Shown here: in pieces, positions 37,410 through 47,428 of the stretch
How positions within the stretch are numbered: the stretch's first letter is position 1
Layout of the letters: every line of letters begins with the position of its first letter
Assembly: GCF_000145255.1 (NCBI RefSeq)
Contig: NC_014394.1
Location: 3,098,472-3,162,471 of the forward strand
Direction of reading: 5' to 3'
DNA: 64,000 nucleotides
Origin: Gallionella capsiferriformans ES-2
GTDB taxonomy: Bacteria > Pseudomonadota > Gammaproteobacteria > Burkholderiales > Gallionellaceae
Made by a program: the position numbers and the translations under genes
Notes under the pieces: generated by a model
Seen by the model: the letters and a program-made list of their open reading frames with translations, nothing else
Databases searched by the model: none
What the model was told of the DNA's origin: nothing

Positions 37410-39182
37410 TCAGGTCAATAAGTCATCTGCTTGCGATTTGGCTGACCGCCGATTCAGTGCGCGCTCAATGACCCGCTGTGTCAGTGGCAACCGATCCAAC
37501 ACCGAGAGCTTGGCTTTTAGCTCCGGCACTTGCTGATAGAGCTGCCATAACTGGATAGCAGATCGCCCATTTGTCGAACTGATAGCCAGCGCCGCCGCCT
37601 CCACCGCCCCGCTAAGTGCAATATCGCGCTGATCCCAATCAATTCTCGCACCACCTACCGAGGGATTACTCACGCCACGTATAGGTAGATTTTGCTGTAA
37701 CCAGGGCCGGTCATTACGGTAGAGCCAGGCATAGACAGCGGGATTCAGGCTACGGAGCAGTTTGATTCCAATATTCCCATGCTCTGCCATCAGCACGCGC
37801 CATCCCTTTCGCGCTTTTTCTCTCTCATGCCCCTGCCGACATTGTTTCCATGCCTCATGCAGACCGATCTCACTGCGCAACACCTGAGTAACCGTGACGA
37901 TTGAGATACCATAGGTTTTAGCGGCCTCAGCCTTATCCATACCGCCACGAAGGCTTGCGATCAGTAATGCTCGGATCTCTTCCTTCAAAATCTTAGGTCG
38001 CCTCGATACTTTGATGCCACATTTTGCAGCCCAGACCATGACGGTTGCTGTATCCACCCCTAGCTGCTGTGCAGTGGCACGCGCCGACTTCCCCTCCGTT
38101 TTCATTAACTGGATTAGCTTGACACTAAGCTCGGCAAATTTATCGCCTTCATTCATGCAGGCGTTTTCAGACTTTGTATCATCAGCCGCAGGGGCCAAAT
38201 CTCGGGGCAATGCTCGATACAAACGAAGGAGTGAGTCCGCATCACCAAACAGCCAATCAATAATTAAAATGTGCCGGAGAGGATGCGCCCCACTACGCAT
38301 AGGCCGCAGCAGTCGGCCAATTTGCGCCATTGATTCCTGAATAGTTGCGGGAAATGCGCCCAACTCAGGAATCAAACGAGTCTGCCGTGCATATTCCAGA
38401 AAGTTGGCCGCGATGATTGAGAGACGAAGACTTCCGCCCTCCGTCACCCAGCCTCGTTGCGTTAATTCTGCACGGTAGGCGCGATACAGATAATCGGGCT
38501 CAAGCTCACAAGGGCGTGTTCCAGCAACCAGCTCAATTGCTGTTTTAGCCAGAGAGGACAAACTTGTTAGCATTGCCTCTGTCGGATGGCTAATTTCTGA
38601 CGGCAACTCACGCAGTGAATCAAGACAGGGAAGATGCCACAAGAATCGATCAACCCCGGTAGATTTGAGTAGTGATTCCCGTAAAGGAATGCCGTGGGTA
38701 TTGCACCACCATACCCCGGGATATTGGTGCTGCAAGTGCCAGTATGCCCAGCCATGTTCCTGGACATCCATCGCCATACATGCGGTACAGGCTTTGAGGG
38801 GATGATGCGCGCGAAACCGGCTGGTCAGCAACCCTAGCCGAAATTTCAAATGTGCAACACTATTGCCGGACAATGCCAGTACGGCCTCTTGCTCATCTCC
38901 GGGCGATAAAAATCTACCGTAGTATCTGAGCAGGGTTCGCTCGCGCGCAATTGCCTCGGCAGTTCCAAGTTGATTAGCAGTTCTTTCAGAAAAAATGCCA
39001 AGGCCATTTGGCAAGTCGTGATGAATTCCGGCCTGCCGCGAGCCAAAGAGCAACTGGCTCGTCCGCCAATCTGCATCATGCCCCCACAAGCGATGATTTC
39101 GACTGACCCAGCTGAAAAATGTCTCATCAGGCAGCCAGTTAAGCAACGGTGACGATTCGAAAAGCTGACCGGGACTATTCAA
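37410..39182 (-). CDS. tnsD: TnsD-type TniQ protein, likely attTn7 (glmS) selector
   Basis: 590 residues. The N-terminus LNWLPDETFFSWVSRNHRLWG and zinc site Cys132, Cys135, His152, Cys160, His163 (CTACMAMDVQEHGWAYWHLQ, HQYPGVWWCNTH) match TnsD. The long C-terminal half holds at least two helix-turn-helix segments (KSARATAQQLGVDTATVMVW and MDKAEAAKTYGISIVTVTQV), as in TnsD proteins that read the glmS 3' coding end. As the longer TniQ in an element sitting at attTn7, it is the best candidate for the selector. The frame appears to start at TTG (39182); no ATG is available upstream within the open frame and the ribosome binding site is weak. Confidence 0.88.
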   Translation of the reverse strand: MNSPGQLFESSPLLNWLPDETFFSWVSRNHRLWGHDADWRTSQLLFGSRQAGIHHDLPNGLGIFSERTANQLGTAEAIARERTLLRYYGRFLSPGDEQEAVLALSGNSVAHLKFRLGLLTSRFRAHHPLKACTACMAMDVQEHGWAYWHLQHQYPGVWWCNTHGIPLRESLLKSTGVDRFLWHLPCLDSLRELPSEISHPTEAMLTSLSSLAKTAIELVAGTRPCELEPDYLYRAYRAELTQRGWVTEGGSLRLSIIAANFLEYARQTRLIPELGAFPATIQESMAQIGRLLRPMRSGAHPLRHILIIDWLFGDADSLLRLYRALPRDLAPAADDTKSENACMNEGDKFAELSVKLIQLMKTEGKSARATAQQLGVDTATVMVWAAKCGIKVSRRPKILKEEIRALLIASLRGGMDKAEAAKTYGISIVTVTQVLRSEIGLHEAWKQCRQGHEREKARKGWRVLMAEHGNIGIKLLRSLNPAVYAWLYRNDRPWLQQNLPIRGVSNPSVGGARIDWDQRDIALSGAVEAAALAISSTNGRSAIQLWQLYQQVPELKAKLSVLDRLPLTQRVIERALNRRSAKSQADDLLT

Positions 39183-39204
39183 CTTATCTGCGCAGTATGT
39201 AAAA

Positions 39205-39393
39205 TCACACTCGGCCCCGAACCTTCACGCCCCAAAACGCATAACGATATGCAACACGAATTTGGCGTAAATAATTCCATGAGCGTTTTTTAACCAGCCT
39301 AAATACGGCAATTATCGGTGCAAAATATCCGACATAAATGCGCCTGAAGTCCATCACACCCTGATAAAACCCTTTTATAAAGCTGGCAAGCAT
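39205..39393 (-). CDS. Small hydrophobic/basic protein, unknown function
   Basis: 62 residues from the ATG at 39393, which has GGGGAGG 9 bp upstream. MLASFIKGFYQGVMDFRRIY, then a possible short membrane helix (VGYFAPIIAVFRLV) and a very basic tail. It is the last of three small minus-strand genes upstream of tnsD. Not recognised. Confidence 0.6.
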   Translation of the reverse strand: MLASFIKGFYQGVMDFRRIYVGYFAPIIAVFRLVKKRSWNYLRQIRVAYRYAFWGVKVRGRV

Positions 39394-39398
39394 GAAAT

Positions 39399-39593
39399 TT
39401 ACCTCCCCATCCATTTCCAGATTGATGTTAACGGCGCAAAGTAAACAGTAAGCGCATCCCGAAAAATAATTTTTGTTGATCGTGTGCCACCATCTTTGTG
39501 ATACAGCCAGATTGCAAAAGCACACATTCCAATTGCCCCTGCTGAAATGATGGCACCCATCAAGATAAAGCCGGTCGTCAGATCAATTTTCAC
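39399..39593 (-). CDS. Small single-pass membrane protein, unknown function
   Basis: 64 residues from a GTG at 39593 (AAGAG upstream), overlapping the end of the previous gene by 11 bp. One transmembrane helix (FILMGAIISAGAIGMCAFAI) is followed by a short polar segment. A much longer open frame upstream is a shadow of the neighbouring gene. Not recognised. Confidence 0.55.
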   Translation of the reverse strand: MKIDLTTGFILMGAIISAGAIGMCAFAIWLYHKDGGTRSTKIIFRDALTVYFAPLTSIWKWMGR

Positions 39594-40056
39594 TTTTACT
39601 CTTTGTTTTATTAAGTTGAACAACGATGAAAATAAAGTTCGATAGCGTAAAAATATATGAAAGTGCCAATTGCCAGACTGACACCTTTTGGTTGTGGGTC
39701 CACGGTTTATTTGGTATTTCAGGCAACTTAATCGTTCCGACAACCTGACTCTCTGAGATATCCAGCGACTCACTATCATCATTGCCATAAAAAATCGTAC
39801 CGCCACTACTAAGGCGATATTGTGTAAAGCTGGCATCTACCTCGCATGATCCAATATTTCCAACAGGTTTTTCAGGCAACCCCGTTTGACGTTGGACATA
39901 CTCACAACCAGCTGTTGTCAAAGTAATTTTGGTTAAGGTCGGGTTGAAGGCTCTTTCATTTTGACCGGTAGCCCAAAAGATGAGCAGGGTCCCAAGAAAA
40001 GTTGCAGCCATAGACAGCAAAACTTTCCCGCTTATATTTATATCTGTTTTAGCCAT
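39583..40056 (-). CDS. Membrane protein with two transmembrane helices, unknown function
   Basis: 157 residues, ATG with AGGGGG upstream. TM1 is VLLSMAATFLGTLLIFWA and TM2 is LALSYIFTLSNFIFIVVQL near the C-terminus; the central ~90 residues, with two cysteines (GCEYVQ and GSCEVDASF), would be periplasmic. It is the first of three overlapping small genes in the cargo. Not recognised; a role in defence or in envelope sensing is possible but unsupported. Confidence 0.7.
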   Translation of the reverse strand: MAKTDINISGKVLLSMAATFLGTLLIFWATGQNERAFNPTLTKITLTTAGCEYVQRQTGLPEKPVGNIGSCEVDASFTQYRLSSGGTIFYGNDDSESLDISESQVVGTIKLPEIPNKPWTHNQKVSVWQLALSYIFTLSNFIFIVVQLNKTKSKSEN

Positions 40057-40192
40057 TCAGCCCCCTAAGAACGCACTCAATTTTTAACCTGAATATTTTG
40101 ATTGTTACTCTCGCATCAATAGCTACTTATAGTCTGTCGACCTAAAGTCGTCAAGTTATGCATCATCCTGCATATCAACGATATGTACCTTC

Positions 40193-40414
40193 ATGACTAC
40201 CAAACAGAAAATATCAGCGCGACTCAGGTTTTCAAAAAACCTTAGAGAAGCTAGGCTCAGACGCGAGTGGTCACAGGAAGATCTAGCTGAAGAATCCGGT
40301 TTGCACCGAACTTACGTAGGCTCAGTGGAGCGTGGCGAGAGAAATATTTCAATCGATAACATGGAATGTCTTGCCAATGCCGTCGGAGTCGAACTAATAG
40401 ATTTATTGAAATAA
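40193..40414 (+). CDS. XRE-family transcriptional regulator
   Basis: 73 residues, almost entirely one Cro/C1-type helix-turn-helix: LREARLRREWSQEDLAEESG, LHRTYVGSVERGERNISIDN. It is the size of restriction-modification controller (C) proteins, but it lies 4.6 kb from hsdS on the other side of the tniQ genes. It may repress itself or the divergent small membrane genes (136-bp gap). Confidence 0.88.
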   Translation: MTTKQKISARLRFSKNLREARLRREWSQEDLAEESGLHRTYVGSVERGERNISIDNMECLANAVGVELIDLLK

Positions 40415-40455
40415 GTCACACCTTTCACTCCAGAAGATTGACATGAGCGCCCGGT

Positions 40456-40555
40456 TATCGGCCATAAGAGACGCTGGGGAATTGCTGAGAAGGCTGCTTG
40501 AGAATTCTAAAGGGTGGTCCGCTTCACTCCTGACAGCGGTCGTTCAAAACTAAGA
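40456..40555 (+). repeat. Left inverted repeat flanking the ptx operon
   Basis: A 100-bp sequence that recurs inverted at 45247-45347, about 84 of 101 aligned positions identical. The best-conserved parts are the outer CGGCCATAAGAGAC, GAATTGCTGA, and the inner GTCCGCTTCACT and ACAGCGGTCGTTCAAAACTA. It encodes nothing obvious. Confidence 0.85.
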
Positions 40556-40765
40556 GTTTGATGATGCTTGGCCGTAGCTTGCTAACCCCAAGCAGTCATA
40601 TAGATTTCCTGATGGCGGATGCTCAGTGGCCTTCTTTCCCTCAATGGCCCGCCTTCGTAATTCGTCTTCTAGAAGGCAGACAAAATAATTCATCTCTCCG
40701 TAATCTCTCTGTCACTTTCATCTCCTAGCATTCGCACTGTTTAGAAATTCTTAACTTAATGGCGA

Positions 40766-40788
40766 GACGATTCGAAATATGAATCGTC
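40766..40788. promoter_or_regulatory. Palindrome upstream of ptxA, candidate PtxE operator
   Basis: GACGATTC-GAAATAT-GAATCGTC: perfect 8-bp arms with a 7-bp spacer, containing the ATTC-N7-GAAT pattern compatible with LysR-type boxes. It ends 23 bp before the ptxA start, so it could alternatively be a hairpin in the leader. Confidence 0.5.
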
Positions 40789-40811
40789 ATCAAGGCTTGT
40801 GGGGGTGACTT

Positions 40812-41615
40812 GTGATCGAACTCAAAAATGTATCCGTCAGGTATGGAGCCGATGCGATCGGGCTGCATCCGACCTCGCTGAGTTTCAAGCGCGGTGAATT
40901 TAATGTCCTGCTTGGCGCTTCGGGCGCGGGTAAGTCGACGTTGCTTCGCTGTCTCAATATGCTTACTCGTCCGACAACGGGTTCTATTCATGTTCAAGAT
41001 GTTGGGGTTGTCGACACTGCTGCAGCCCTCAGACTACACCGGCGTCGTACCGGCATGATCTTCCAGCAGCATCAGCTAATCCGGCGACATACGGCGCTAC
41101 AGAACGTACTTCTTGGCCGTATCGGCTATCACACCACCCTGCGTTCCATGTTCCCATTGCCCCGTGCTGAACAGCATATCGCGCTTGAATGTCTGGAGCG
41201 TGTTGGTTTGCTGGAAAAGGCCACCGAGCGGGTTGACCGTTTGAGCGGAGGTCAACTGCAGCGTGTTGGTATCGCGCGTGCATTGGCGCAGCAGCCACGT
41301 TTGATGCTGGCGGACGAACCTGTTGCCAGCCTAGATCCGGCAACTTCGCGTCGTGTGTTGTCGCAACTGAAGCATATTTGCCTTGAAGATGGCATCACGA
41401 CAGTGGTGAGTCTTCATCAAGTCGATCTGGCGCGTGAATTCGCCGACCGGATCATTGCCATCGCACATGGTCGGGTCGTCTACGACGGCTCACCGAACGA
41501 ACTGAGTGACGCCCTGTTGCAGGATATCTACGATCAGGCGCCAACCAGTGGCCGAGAAGAAATACCCGTGCCCCCTTTACCTTCATTTACCCAACTAGCC
41601 ATCAACGAGGAGTGA
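40812..41615 (+). CDS. ptxA: Phosphite ABC transporter ATP-binding protein
   Basis: 267 residues, GTG start. Walker A GASGAGKST (residues 35-43), signature LSGGQLQRVGIARAL, Walker B LMLADEPVASLD and the H-loop VVSLHQVDLA are intact. It is related to PhnC of phosphonate importers; placement with ptxB, ptxC and the ptxD dehydrogenase identifies phosphite as substrate by context. Followed by ptxB after 3 bp. Confidence 0.93.
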   Translation: MIELKNVSVRYGADAIGLHPTSLSFKRGEFNVLLGASGAGKSTLLRCLNMLTRPTTGSIHVQDVGVVDTAAALRLHRRRTGMIFQQHQLIRRHTALQNVLLGRIGYHTTLRSMFPLPRAEQHIALECLERVGLLEKATERVDRLSGGQLQRVGIARALAQQPRLMLADEPVASLDPATSRRVLSQLKHICLEDGITTVVSLHQVDLAREFADRIIAIAHGRVVYDGSPNELSDALLQDIYDQAPTSGREEIPVPPLPSFTQLAINEE

Positions 41616-42479
<864 letters not shown>

Positions 42480-42492
42480 TCGAAAACAGTAT

Positions 42493-43299
42493 ATGAGCGA
42501 CCATAACAGTCAATACGACCAACTGCTCGACGAAGCTCAGCGCGACTGGATGTACAACGCGCTGCGCTTCGGCGCAGCCATGCTGGTCATCCTGATATGT
42601 GCGCACTACGTCGGTCTATTCGATGCAGAGCGTCTCTCGGAAGGTGTGCCGAGCCTGTTCAGTCTGGTCGGCGAAATGATGCCGCCGAACTTCAATGAGG
42701 TCGCCAACTGGTGGAAGCCGCTGTTGGACACGCTGGCCATGAGTATTGCGGGCACTGCGCTGGCGGTTGCTTTCTCGCTGCCGCTGGCTTTTCTGGCTGC
42801 ACAGAACACTTCTCCGCATCCGCTGGTCTATCAAATGGCGCGCGGCTTGTTGAATACCTTGCGTTCCATACCAGAGTTGATACTTGGCATCATCTTCGTG
42901 GCGGCAGTCGGCTTCGGCGCACTGCCCGGCGTACTTGCACTTGGTCTTCATTCGATCGGCATGGTTGGCAAATTCTTCGCCGAAGCGATTGAGCATGCCG
43001 ATCCAGCACCGATAGAAGCAGCACGTGCAGCAGGTGCGTCGCCGCTACAGGTATTGCTACATGGGGTATTGCCGCAAGTGCTACCGCAGCTCGCCGACAC
43101 ATCCATCTACCGATGGGAATACAACTTCCGTGCATCCACGGTGATGGGAATGGTTGGGGCGGGAGGGATAGGCTTCGAACTGATGGGGTCCTTGCGCATC
43201 ATGCAATACCAAGATGTGTCAGCAATATTGCTTGTGATCTTGGTCATGGTTACGCTCGTGGATGCTTTCAGCGGATATCTCAGGAAACGTTTTAAATAA
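42493..43299 (+). CDS. ptxC: Phosphite ABC transporter permease
   Basis: 268 residues with about six transmembrane helices. The conserved permease loop ([19 protein letters not shown] type, seen as [20 protein letters not shown]) and the PhnE-like start of the domain ([20 protein letters not shown]) are clear. It forms the channel with PtxA and PtxB and follows ptxB after 13 bp. Confidence 0.93.
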   Translation: MSDHNSQYDQLLDEAQRDWMYNALRFGAAMLVILICAHYVGLFDAERLSEGVPSLFSLVGEMMPPNFNEVANWWKPLLDTLAMSIAGTALAVAFSLPLAFLAAQNTSPHPLVYQMARGLLNTLRSIPELILGIIFVAAVGFGALPGVLALGLHSIGMVGKFFAEAIEHADPAPIEAARAAGASPLQVLLHGVLPQVLPQLADTSIYRWEYNFRASTVMGMVGAGGIGFELMGSLRIMQYQDVSAILLVILVMVTLVDAFSGYLRKRFK

Positions 43300-43310
43300 T
43301 TGGAGACAAG

Positions 43311-44318
43311 ATGAAACCGAAAATCGTCATTACCAGTTGGGTGCATCCGCAGACACTGGACATGCTTAGACCTCATTGCGATGTTGTTGCCAACGAAACG
43401 CGTGAGCGGCTGAGTCGCGAAGAGATAATCAAGCGGTGCAGTGATGCGGTCGCGGTCATGACCTTCATGCCGGACAGCATAGATGACGCGTTCCTCGCAG
43501 AATGTCCGCAATTGCGATTGGTCGCCTGCGCGCTCAAGGGATATGACAACTATGATGTGGCGGCCTGTACACGCCGAGGGGTCCGCATAACCAACGTCCC
43601 CGACCTGCTGACCATCCCGACCGCAGAACTGACCGTTGGGCTGTTGATCGGCCTGACGCGTAAAGTCCTGCAGGGCGACCGCTTCGTGCGTTCAGGACAA
43701 TTCACTGGATGGCGTCCTATGCTGTATGGCGCAGGCTTGACAGGTCGCACACTTGGCATCATCGGCATGGGCGCGGTCGGTCGCGCTATAGCCGCTCGCC
43801 TGCAGGGTTACGAGATGGAACTGCTCTACACCGACCCGCAACCGTTGCCACCTGAGCTCGAGGCGCGCTTGGGGTTGCGCAAGGTGGGGTTGGTGCAGTT
43901 GTTGGCCGAGAGCGACTATGTGGTGCCCATGGTGCCCTACACGCAAGATACGTTGCATATGATCAATGCGGCATCACTGTCGATTATGAAGCCAGGAGCC
44001 TATCTGGTGAATACCTGCCGTGGCTCGGTGGTCGATGAGAAAGCAGTAGCCGATGCTCTCGATTCCGGCAAGCTGGCGGGCTATGCAGCTGACGTGTTCG
44101 AACTGGAAGAATGGATGCGACCGGACCGTCCAGAATCTATTTCTGAACGCCTGTTGTCCAACACGGAGCTTACGCTTTTCACACCTCACATTGGCTCTGC
44201 CGTGGATACGGTGCGGTTGGCAATCGAGATGGAAGCTGCGACCAATATTCTGCAAGTGCTCAAAGGGCAGATTCCGCAAGGGGCGATCAACCATCCGCTG
44301 GACAAGGTGGCGGTCTGA
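43311..44318 (+). CDS. ptxD: Phosphite dehydrogenase (phosphonate:NAD+ oxidoreductase)
   Basis: 335 residues. Oxidises phosphite to phosphate with NAD+. It shows the full set of active-site residues of the D-2-hydroxyacid dehydrogenase-type enzyme: Lys76 (ALKGYDNYD), Arg237 ([10 protein letters not shown]), Glu266 (DVFELEEW) and His293 ([10 protein letters not shown]). The Rossmann motif is [11 protein letters not shown]. The residue after beta-2 is Asp175 (LLYTDPQP), an acidic residue consistent with NAD+ rather than NADP+ preference. The words [35 protein letters not shown] and [14 protein letters not shown] closely resemble the studied Pseudomonas enzyme (from memory). AGGAGA-like ribosome binding site (GGAGACAAG) precedes the ATG. 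Confidence 0.95.
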   Translation: MKPKIVITSWVHPQTLDMLRPHCDVVANETRERLSREEIIKRCSDAVAVMTFMPDSIDDAFLAECPQLRLVACALKGYDNYDVAACTRRGVRITNVPDLLTIPTAELTVGLLIGLTRKVLQGDRFVRSGQFTGWRPMLYGAGLTGRTLGIIGMGAVGRAIAARLQGYEMELLYTDPQPLPPELEARLGLRKVGLVQLLAESDYVVPMVPYTQDTLHMINAASLSIMKPGAYLVNTCRGSVVDEKAVADALDSGKLAGYAADVFELEEWMRPDRPESISERLLSNTELTLFTPHIGSAVDTVRLAIEMEAATNILQVLKGQIPQGAINHPLDKVAV

Positions 44319-44323
44319 GTACC

Positions 44324-45193
44324 TTGAACCTAGATCAGGTGGCGAGCTTTCTCGCCATCTTCCGACATGGCAGCTTCCGCGCCGGTGCGCGAGAAAGAAG
44401 TCTTTCCCAGGGCGCGATATCGCAACAGATGCAGAAGCTCGAGATGCAACTCGGGGCACGACTGATCGAGCGGGATGCTGCGGGTTGCCGTCTGACGACG
44501 GAAGGGATGGCGTTCAAGCCCTATGCTGAGAATCTGCTGAGACTGAGCACGAATGCCGCCGGCATCTTCCTGAGCAAGCCTGTAGTCATCGGGGCGAGCA
44601 GCAATATAGGTATTTATCTACTGTCTGGGTATGTGAAGGATTTTCTGGACCTGCAGGAAACACCGAAAACACAACTGGATGTCCGCATAGACAAGAATCC
44701 GTCCATTGCGCAGCAACTTGATTCGGGAGATATCGACGTCGCTGTAATGGAATGGTGGGACGGTCGCGAGGGTTACGAAGCTCGCCCGTGGCGGCAGGAA
44801 GAACTGGTCGTTATCGTTCCGCCGAGTCACCCTTGGGCCGATAAACATAGCCTTTCTCACGGGGACCTGATGGGTGTTCCCCTGCTCGGCGGCGAGCCGG
44901 GTACGGGAACAGGTCGGATACTTACTGATTACTTTGGAAGCGGGGAGAGTGGCTTGTCTGTCGGTATGCAACTGGGATCTACCGATGCTGTGAAGCAGTG
45001 GGTGAAAGCGGGGCTGGGAGTGTCGATCGTACTGGTTGGCACTGTGTCCGAGGAGGTCCAATCCGGCACCTTGGTTCCCATTGCACTCGAAGGCGGTAAT
45101 CTGCGTAAAGAACTTTATGTAATCTGGCGCGATACGCTGTCTCTCGGGCACCCGGCACGAAGGTTTGGAGAATGGTTGGCAGGGAAAGGTTGA
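44324..45193 (+). CDS. ptxE: LysR-family regulator of the phosphite operon
   Basis: 289 residues, TTG start 5 bp after ptxD. The N-terminal helix-turn-helix is LDQVASFLAIFRHGSFRAGA followed by RSLSQGAISQQMQKLE, and the rest is a LysR effector domain. Last gene of the ptxABCDE order known from phosphite oxidisers. It probably binds near the ptxA promoter (see 40766-40788). Confidence 0.92.
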   Translation: MNLDQVASFLAIFRHGSFRAGARERSLSQGAISQQMQKLEMQLGARLIERDAAGCRLTTEGMAFKPYAENLLRLSTNAAGIFLSKPVVIGASSNIGIYLLSGYVKDFLDLQETPKTQLDVRIDKNPSIAQQLDSGDIDVAVMEWWDGREGYEARPWRQEELVVIVPPSHPWADKHSLSHGDLMGVPLLGGEPGTGTGRILTDYFGSGESGLSVGMQLGSTDAVKQWVKAGLGVSIVLVGTVSEEVQSGTLVPIALEGGNLRKELYVIWRDTLSLGHPARRFGEWLAGKG

Positions 45194-45246
45194 GACTTAA
45201 GTTCGTTGTGTGATTAATCCCTTGTATGGTTTGAATCGCCCCCGAT

Positions 45247-45347
45247 TCTTAGTTTTGAACGACCGCTGTTAAAAGTGAAGCGGACAACCATTCAGAACAA
45301 TCAATCAGCTATTTCAGCAATTCATCAGTGTCTCTTATGGCCGAATA
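45247..45347 (-). repeat. Right inverted repeat flanking the ptx operon
   Basis: Inverted partner of 40456-40555, about 83% identical over 101 bp. It begins 53 bp after the ptxE stop. The conserved inner end faces the operon on both sides. Confidence 0.85.
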
Positions 45348-45417
45348 GCTGACTTCTTCAACGCTCCGGCTAAACGGCACGAAGGGGGCAAACTTCAGTG
45401 GCCGGCAAACACCAGCT

Positions 45418-45506
45418 ATGAAATTCACCCCCCCCCTTCAATTTACGACTTTAATATCCTATTTACGACTTTAATAACCTATTTACGACTTTAATTGCGC
45501 AGAATA
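45418..45506. repeat. Right transposon end with three TnsB-type sites
   Basis: ATTTACGACTTTAAT at 45441, 45461 and 45481, exactly 20 bp apart, then TGCGCAGAATA to the border. Closely packed sites are typical of the Tn7 right end, which is also the glmS-proximal one. Confidence 0.9.
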
Positions 45507-45511
45507 AGTTG
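45507..45511. repeat. Right copy of 5-bp target-site duplication (AGTTG)
   Basis: Pairs with 22352-22356. It is separated from the glmS stop codon by 18 bp. Confidence 0.8.
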
Positions 45512-45529
45512 GTATTCCGCAAACGAAAT

Positions 45530-47356
45530 TTATTCGACCGTCACCGACTTTGCCAGATTGCGCGGTTTATCAACGTCAGTGCCCTTTTGCAACGCAACAT
45601 AATAAGCCAGTAGCTGCAGCGGTATCGTGTGCAAAATCGGACTCAGATAGCCTGCGTGTTCGGGCATTTGCATGATGTGCACGCCATCCTCTTCTCGAAT
45701 ATGCGTATCCGCATCGGCGAACACGTACAGCTCGCCGCCACGCGCACGCACTTCATGCAGATTCGATTTGAGTTTTTCCAGCAGCACATCGTTAGGCGCG
45801 ACCGAAATGACCGGCATGTCCTTATCGACCAGCGCCAGCGGTCCGTGCTTGAGTTCACCGGCGGGATAAGCCTCAGCATGAATATAGGAAATTTCTTTCA
45901 GCTTCAACGCACCTTCCAGCGCGATCGGATAATGCAAGCCACGCCCTAAAAATAAGGCGTGATGCTTATTGGCGAACTGTTCGGCAAGTTTGGCAATCTT
46001 AGGCTCCAGATTGAGTACCTTTTGCGTCGCAGCAGGCAAATGGCGTAACGCATGCAAATGCTCCTGCTCGGACTCAGGAGTCAGGCGATTGCGCTGTTTA
46101 GCTAGCACCAGCGTCAACAGGAATAAAGCCACCAGTTGCGTGATAAATGCTTTAGTCGATGCGACACCGATTTCGGGCCCCGCGCGCGTCAGGAAACGCA
46201 ACTTTGCAAGACGAACCAGCGCGCTTTCCGGCACATTGCAAATGGCCAGCGTATGGTGATGTCCCAGTGCGATCGCATGATTCAAAGCCGCTTGCGTATC
46301 CGCTGTCTCGCCCGATTGAGACAACACCACCACCAACGTCTTAGGATTCGGGACACTGGTGCGGTAACGATATTCACTGGCGATTTCGACGGTACATTGA
46401 ATACCGGCGATCTCTTCGAGCCAGTAGCGCGCGACGAGACCCGCGTGATAGCTTGTTCCACAGGCAAGAATCAAAATGCTGTCGATTTGGGCAAATGAAG
46501 CGGCGGCTTCTGCGCCAAAGATGCCGGGCACGATAGACTGGCTGTTGCAGACGGACTCGAGCGTATCCGCGATGGCCTGCGGCTGTTCGTGAATTTCCTT
46601 CTGCATATAGTGGCGATAATTGCCCAGCGAGACGCTTTCATTGCTGATCTCGCTGATTTGCACCGGGCGCTCGATAAGTGCGCCAGCCGCATTATAGATC
46701 CGGTAGCTCAGCCGCTCGATTTCGACGACGTCCCCCTCTTCGAGATAGATCACCTTGCTCGTGACCGGCAGTAGCGCGGATACATCGGATGCGATGAAGT
46801 TCTCACCGATCCCTATCCCCATCAGTAACGGGCTGCCGCGACGCGAACAGATCAACTGGTCCGGATTATCGGCCGCCACAACGCCGATCGCATAGGCACC
46901 AACAAGTTCCGTCAGCGATGCGCGCACAGCTTCCAGCAGCGACACGCCTGTCACATAGTGACTGTGCACCAGATGCGCGATCACTTCCGTGTCCGTATCC
47001 GAAGTAAATTCGTAACCTGCCGCCGTCAAGCGTGTTCTTAAAGACTCATAGTTTTCGATAATGCCGTTGTGAACTACGCCGATGAGACTCTTGCTGACAT
47101 GCGGGTGTGCATTTCTCTCGCTCGGTACGCCATGCGTTGCCCATCGCGTATGTGCGATACCCAGCGTTCCCGCCGTATTGACACTGCGCTCGGTCAGTTC
47201 AGCAACCCGACCCGTGCTGCGTACGCGCTCCAATTCACCCTCGCGAACAACAACCAGCCCTGCGGAGTCGTACCCGCGATATTCAAGCCGTTGCAATCCT
47301 TCGAGCAAAATTGGAACAACATTACGTTGTGCTACTGCGCCTACGATTCCACACAT
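45530..47356 (-). CDS. glmS: Glutamine-fructose-6-phosphate aminotransferase GlmS
   Basis: 608 residues. Makes glucosamine 6-phosphate, the first step to UDP-GlcNAc. N-terminal glutaminase with catalytic Cys after the Met ([11 protein letters not shown]) and [16 protein letters not shown]; two SIS domains follow ([37 protein letters not shown]), then the C-terminal [11 protein letters not shown]. The conserved 3' coding end is the recognition site for TnsD proteins, and the transposon border is 23 bp past the stop. Follows glmU on the same strand after 72 bp. Confidence 0.98.
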   Translation of the reverse strand: MCGIVGAVAQRNVVPILLEGLQRLEYRGYDSAGLVVVREGELERVRSTGRVAELTERSVNTAGTLGIAHTRWATHGVPSERNAHPHVSKSLIGVVHNGIIENYESLRTRLTAAGYEFTSDTDTEVIAHLVHSHYVTGVSLLEAVRASLTELVGAYAIGVVAADNPDQLICSRRGSPLLMGIGIGENFIASDVSALLPVTSKVIYLEEGDVVEIERLSYRIYNAAGALIERPVQISEISNESVSLGNYRHYMQKEIHEQPQAIADTLESVCNSQSIVPGIFGAEAAASFAQIDSILILACGTSYHAGLVARYWLEEIAGIQCTVEIASEYRYRTSVPNPKTLVVVLSQSGETADTQAALNHAIALGHHHTLAICNVPESALVRLAKLRFLTRAGPEIGVASTKAFITQLVALFLLTLVLAKQRNRLTPESEQEHLHALRHLPAATQKVLNLEPKIAKLAEQFANKHHALFLGRGLHYPIALEGALKLKEISYIHAEAYPAGELKHGPLALVDKDMPVISVAPNDVLLEKLKSNLHEVRARGGELYVFADADTHIREEDGVHIMQMPEHAGYLSPILHTIPLQLLAYYVALQKGTDVDKPRNLAKSVTVE

Positions 47357-47428
47357 AATATATAACCCGGTAAATTGTTGGTGGTAAGTTGAAAGTGGTC
47401 AATCGGCAGCCATATTCGCCATTAGCCA

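Larger units (their letters stand above)
40415..40811. other. Intergenic region upstream of ptxA
   Basis: 397 bp containing the left ptx-flanking repeat (40456-40555), then about 210 bp with no gene, and the candidate operator at 40766-40788. The ptx promoter must be here. I see no convincing Pho box. Confidence 0.6.
45194..45529. other. Intergenic region between ptxE and glmS holding repeats and the transposon end
   Basis: 336 bp: a ~50-bp spacer, the right ptx-flanking repeat (45247-45347), about 70 bp unique DNA with a C-run, the right transposon end (45418-45506), the AGTTG duplication and 18 bp of glmS downstream sequence. No gene is present. Confidence 0.8.

Noticed and set aside
40144..40155. 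TAAAGTCGTCAA, similar to the TnsB-type 15-mer
   Set aside because: Only a partial match, isolated, 5 kb from the border and without a partner; more likely chance or part of the XRE operator region.
40711..40731. CTGTCACTTTC as a Pho box upstream of ptxA
   Set aside because: Only one half-site fits; the second repeat does not match, so phosphate-starvation control cannot be claimed.
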